Origin: UBA509 sp038729325
Lineage (GTDB): Archaea > Thermoplasmatota > Thermoplasmata > Thermoplasmatales > Thermoplasmataceae
Assembly (NCBI GenBank): GCA_038729325.1
Contig: JAVYSG010000013.1
Span: 1 to 25,768, forward strand
Direction: 5' to 3'
Length of the DNA: 25,768 nt
Shown here piece after piece: positions 23,517 to 25,768 of this stretch. The notes under the pieces are model-generated. The model was not told the DNA's origin. It was given only the letters and a program-made list of their open reading frames with translations, and searched no databases. How positions within the stretch are numbered: the stretch's first letter is position 1; the number at the start of each line of letters is the position of its first letter. The position numbers and the translations under genes are program-made.

Positions 23517-24614
23517 ATGTCAGAAAATAAGAGAACACCGCTGTATGAAGAGCATGTTAAACTGAATGCGAAAATAATTGATTTCCACGGATGGGATATG
23601 CCGCTCCAGTACACAAAAATAATGGATGAGCATATGGCAGTAAGAACCCATGTTGGAATATTCGATGTGTCACATATGGGTGATGTTGTTGTTGAAGGGA
23701 AGGATGCAGAGAAATTCCTGAATCACATGTTCCCCACAAAAATATCTGATCTTGAAAATGGTCACGCTGTTTATACGGCATTCCTCAATGAGCAGGGAAA
23801 CATAATAGATGATACCATAGTCTATAGAATCTCAAGTGATAAATTCTTCTTCGTGCCAAATGCATCCATGATAGATACAATAGTATCGTGGGTGAAGAAG
23901 AATTCCGCTGGATACTCAGTGAATATATCAGACTATTCCAGTGATATTGCCTGTATAGCCCTTCAGGGTCCAGACAGTATTAAGGTTATGGCTTCACTTG
24001 GAATAAAAGATCCTGGACCATTCAGGTTTGAGGAAATGGATTCCGGGAAGCTGAAATTCTCTGAAAATAAAATTACAGGAAGGAAATCAGCCATAATATC
24101 AGGAACAGGCTACACCGGAGAACATGGGATAGAGATACTATGCAGCTCCAGGGATGCTGCTTCTGTATGGGAAACTCTCCTGAAAGAGGTGAAGAGAGAA
24201 GGTGGACTTCCATGTGGTCTTGGATCAAGAGACACACTCAGGATGGAGAAAGGAATGCTTCTTTCAGGGACAGATTTCCATGGAGAAAGGAATCCTCATG
24301 AATGTGCAATTACATTCATCCTGACAAATGATGGTGAATTCATAGGGAAGGAAGGATTATTGAGGCCAGTCAATGAAATATTCAGGGGATTCATCCTGGA
24401 TTCGAAGATAATTCCACGTGCAGGAAATATCGTAATGAAAGACGGAAACCAGGTGGGGAAAATCACAAGCGGAACTCTTTCACCTGTACTTGACAGAGCT
24501 ATTGCTCTGGGATTTGTCGATAAAAAATCAGTAAAACCCGGAAGTTCAGTTACCATAAGAGTAAGGGACAGGGAACTCAATGCTGCGGTGTCAAGGCCAA
24601 AGATGGTTCCATAG
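23517..24614 (+). CDS. gcvT: Aminomethyltransferase, T-protein of the glycine cleavage system
   Basis: Transfers the methylene group of aminomethyl-lipoyl H-protein to the folate-type carrier and releases ammonia. The 365-residue protein has the family N-terminus with RTPLYEEHVKLNAK and DFHGWDMPLQY, the folate-site region GIFDVSHMGD, the segment with YTAFLNEQGNIIDD, GYTGEHGIEI and a C-terminal GKITSGTLSPVLDRAIALGFV, all typical of GcvT. Possible starts are GTG 23505 (overlapping pdxT), ATG 23511 and ATG 23517; the last is eight bases after AGGTGA and is preferred, though ATG 23511 is also possible. GcvH, GcvP and the lipoamide dehydrogenase are not in view. As third gene of the glyA-pdxT operon it completes a serine-glycine-C1 module. 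Confidence 0.95.
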   Translation: MSENKRTPLYEEHVKLNAKIIDFHGWDMPLQYTKIMDEHMAVRTHVGIFDVSHMGDVVVEGKDAEKFLNHMFPTKISDLENGHAVYTAFLNEQGNIIDDTIVYRISSDKFFFVPNASMIDTIVSWVKKNSAGYSVNISDYSSDIACIALQGPDSIKVMASLGIKDPGPFRFEEMDSGKLKFSENKITGRKSAIISGTGYTGEHGIEILCSSRDAASVWETLLKEVKREGGLPCGLGSRDTLRMEKGMLLSGTDFHGERNPHECAITFILTNDGEFIGKEGLLRPVNEIFRGFILDSKIIPRAGNIVMKDGNQVGKITSGTLSPVLDRAIALGFVDKKSVKPGSSVTIRVRDRELNAAVSRPKMVP

Positions 24615-24633
24615 GAAATACACCCCTCTCCCC

Positions 24634-24927
24634 CTATCTTTCCTCGAATGTGATAAATTTTCCATCTGAATACGTTCTGAAATAATAGCTGTATTTTTTG
24701 TTTCCATTTGTAGCTGTGCAGTTCCGGCCTTTAGAATAATTGCCATCAAGGTTTACACTATCTATTTTCTCCCAACCGGTATTCTCCTTAACTCTTCTCA
24801 CCATCTCCTGAAAAATGTCTGCACATATGTTGCAGCAGAACAGCATGTTCTCACCGTCTATTTCACGCCAGTATTCTCCCCATGTTGCATTGCAAAGTGC
24901 ACATCCGTCATTATTGTTTGTTTTCAA
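24634..24927 (-). CDS. Small TRASH-like Cys-rich protein (Ta0938-like)
   Basis: A 97-residue protein with C9-x2-C12 and, about twenty residues later, C31-C32-x2-C35 in a FCCNICADIF segment followed by a helix. This CxxC...CxxxC plan with the second knuckle leading into a helix is that of TRASH/MYM-type treble-clef metal sites. The second half (GWEKIDSVNLDGNY, then a strand-rich end with FRTYSDGKFITFEER) reminds me of the Thermoplasma acidophilum Ta0938 family, a zinc protein of unknown role, but that is memory only. The frame overlaps the end of the upstream gene. A TTG at 24945 has no spaced Shine-Dalgarno, whereas TTG at 24927 follows AGAGGGGG by seven bases, so it is preferred. Coupled expression with the heme-oxygenase-fold gene suggests joint function. 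Confidence 0.75.
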   Translation of the reverse strand: MKTNNNDGCALCNATWGEYWREIDGENMLFCCNICADIFQEMVRRVKENTGWEKIDSVNLDGNYSKGRNCTATNGNKKYSYYFRTYSDGKFITFEER

Positions 24928-25768
24928 GAAGCATCCCCCTCTCAAGCCTTGCGTTCAGATAATCATCAAAGACTTCAATGGATTTAAGGAATACTGCCTG
25001 GCAGTCCTGTGTGTTCCTCATCTGTGTGGAATATTTTTCAATCAGGTCAAGCGCTGTTTCTGAATGTGAAACATCGGCACTGTAACCCTCGCCCAGGAAG
25101 TTTACTGCCTCAGGTGTAATGCTACCATCCTTCAGAATTGCCGGGTCGAAATATCCTAAACTTGCGCCATATTCCCTGATCTTTCTGCTGGCAATAAGTT
25201 CAAGGGAATGCATTGCTGCCATTCCTTCCACGAATGTAAAATCCCTGCTGATCATGTTCCATGCCTCAACTGCCCTTTTTGTGGCAGGGAGCGGATCACT
25301 GCCATAGATTGAATCCCTGGAAATGCCAAGTGATTCTCCCATCCTGAGAAGGAGTTCGTGATGTGACGGCCTCTCTTCGCTGGATCCGTACCATTCAGAT
25401 ATTATGTTTTCAATCTCGAATGCCTGCACATCTTCATGGTCTGTATTTGATATTATGGAGGCGCAGCTTCTCACCCACTGTTTCAGGAAGTGATGATGCT
25501 CCATAGCATATCCCTTCAGCACATATTCAGCTGGATGCTGCATCTCAACAATGAACATGTGGGGAGGGTTTCCGTAAAATTTTCTGACAAAGTTGGAAAT
25601 AATCCACTGTTTGATTGAAGCTGTCCTGAAGAATTTTTCAAACTTCAGTTCCAGTTCATCCTGCCCGAACCGTTGTTTTCCAATGTATCTGTTGAGCCAC
25701 ATTATATGGGCAGCATCATTTTTCAGCTGAAGGGCATAAAAGTGGTCCGAAAGTCTTGCTATTGTATC
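24911..25768 (-). CDS. Heme-oxygenase-fold (PqqC/TenA/HDO-like) protein, 5' end beyond window
   Basis: An all-helical protein visible for 285 residues. The ATG at 25702 is probably internal: the frame stays open for 22 more codons to the window edge, and these (with DHFYALQLKNDAAH) read like normal helix. Numbered from that ATG, there is E68-x2-H71 in YAMEHHHFLKQW, E159 in FTFVEGMAAMHSLELIASRKI, and D210-x2-H213 in ADVSHSE. This set matches the metal-ligand layout of heme-oxygenase-like di-iron oxidases (UndA, CADD, BesC) and the related PqqC. The His usually found four residues before the Asp is not present (Gly206), so iron binding needs testing. The small Cys protein overlaps its 3' end. 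Substrate is unknown. Confidence 0.8.
   Translation of the reverse strand, partial: DTIARLSDHFYALQLKNDAAHIMWLNRYIGKQRFGQDELELKFEKFFRTASIKQWIISNFVRKFYGNPPHMFIVEMQHPAEYVLKGYAMEHHHFLKQWVRSCASIISNTDHEDVQAFEIENIISEWYGSSEERPSHHELLLRMGESLGISRDSIYGSDPLPATKRAVEAWNMISRDFTFVEGMAAMHSLELIASRKIREYGASLGYFDPAILKDGSITPEAVNFLGEGYSADVSHSETALDLIEKYSTQMRNTQDCQAVFLKSIEVFDDYLNARLERGMLLENKQ

Overview
The window looks like chromosomal DNA from a euryarchaeon of the Thermoplasmatales or a close relative. It carries the large subunit of the archaeal family D DNA polymerase, an archaeal Ogg2-type glycosylase, archaeal KptA and PRPP synthetase, and small Cys-rich proteins. One of these resembles the Thermoplasma Ta0938 family from memory. 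Many genes have a TATA-like box about 24-30 nt upstream of the start codon, as expected for leaderless mRNAs. The order-level placement is inference; no rRNA or tRNA is present to settle it. I see no CRISPR array, insertion sequence, phage gene or attachment site, and no gene-free stretch longer than about 220 bases.

Layout, left to right. (1) 1-1799, minus: a polytopic membrane protein with a Cys-rich C-terminus, cut by the window edge. (2) 2017-8067, plus: a tightly coupled operon pyrG - SCP2-like protein - polC (DP2) - GPN-loop GTPase, in which each stop codon overlaps the next start by four bases. (3) 8213-9853, plus: a tiny zinc-ribbon protein, a Fe/Mn superoxide dismutase and an Ogg2-type 8-oxoguanine glycosylase, each with its own promoter; the last two fit oxidative defence. 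(4) 9896-12938, plus: NAD(P)HX repair enzyme, PRPP synthetase and KptA RNA 2'-phosphotransferase, a run linked by NAD and ribose-phosphate chemistry. (5) 12977-21488, mixed strands: a YwiC-like membrane protein, an old-yellow-enzyme/dienoyl-CoA-reductase-like flavoprotein with a shrunken C-terminal domain, an SDR, a thiolase-fold protein with Ser at the nucleophile position, its DUF35 partner, a CaiB/BaiF family III CoA-transferase, an MFS transporter and a DECR-type SDR. Together these suggest import and CoA-dependent breakdown or remodelling of an organic or fatty acid. (6) 21578-24614, plus: glyA - pdxT - gcvT, joining one-carbon/glycine metabolism to cofactor (PLP) supply. (7) 24634-25768, minus: a small TRASH-like Cys protein overlapping the 3' end of a heme-oxygenase-fold (PqqC/TenA-like, possible di-iron) protein that runs off the right edge.

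The parts most worth a second look are the acyl-CoA island of region 5, with its two enzymes whose expected catalytic or binding parts are altered or missing, and the two edge genes (metal/redox membrane protein on the left, heme-oxygenase-fold oxidase with Cys partner on the right). Most other genes are housekeeping. Start codons were chosen from TATA spacing, Shine-Dalgarno matches and family alignment from memory; alternatives are given in each entry.
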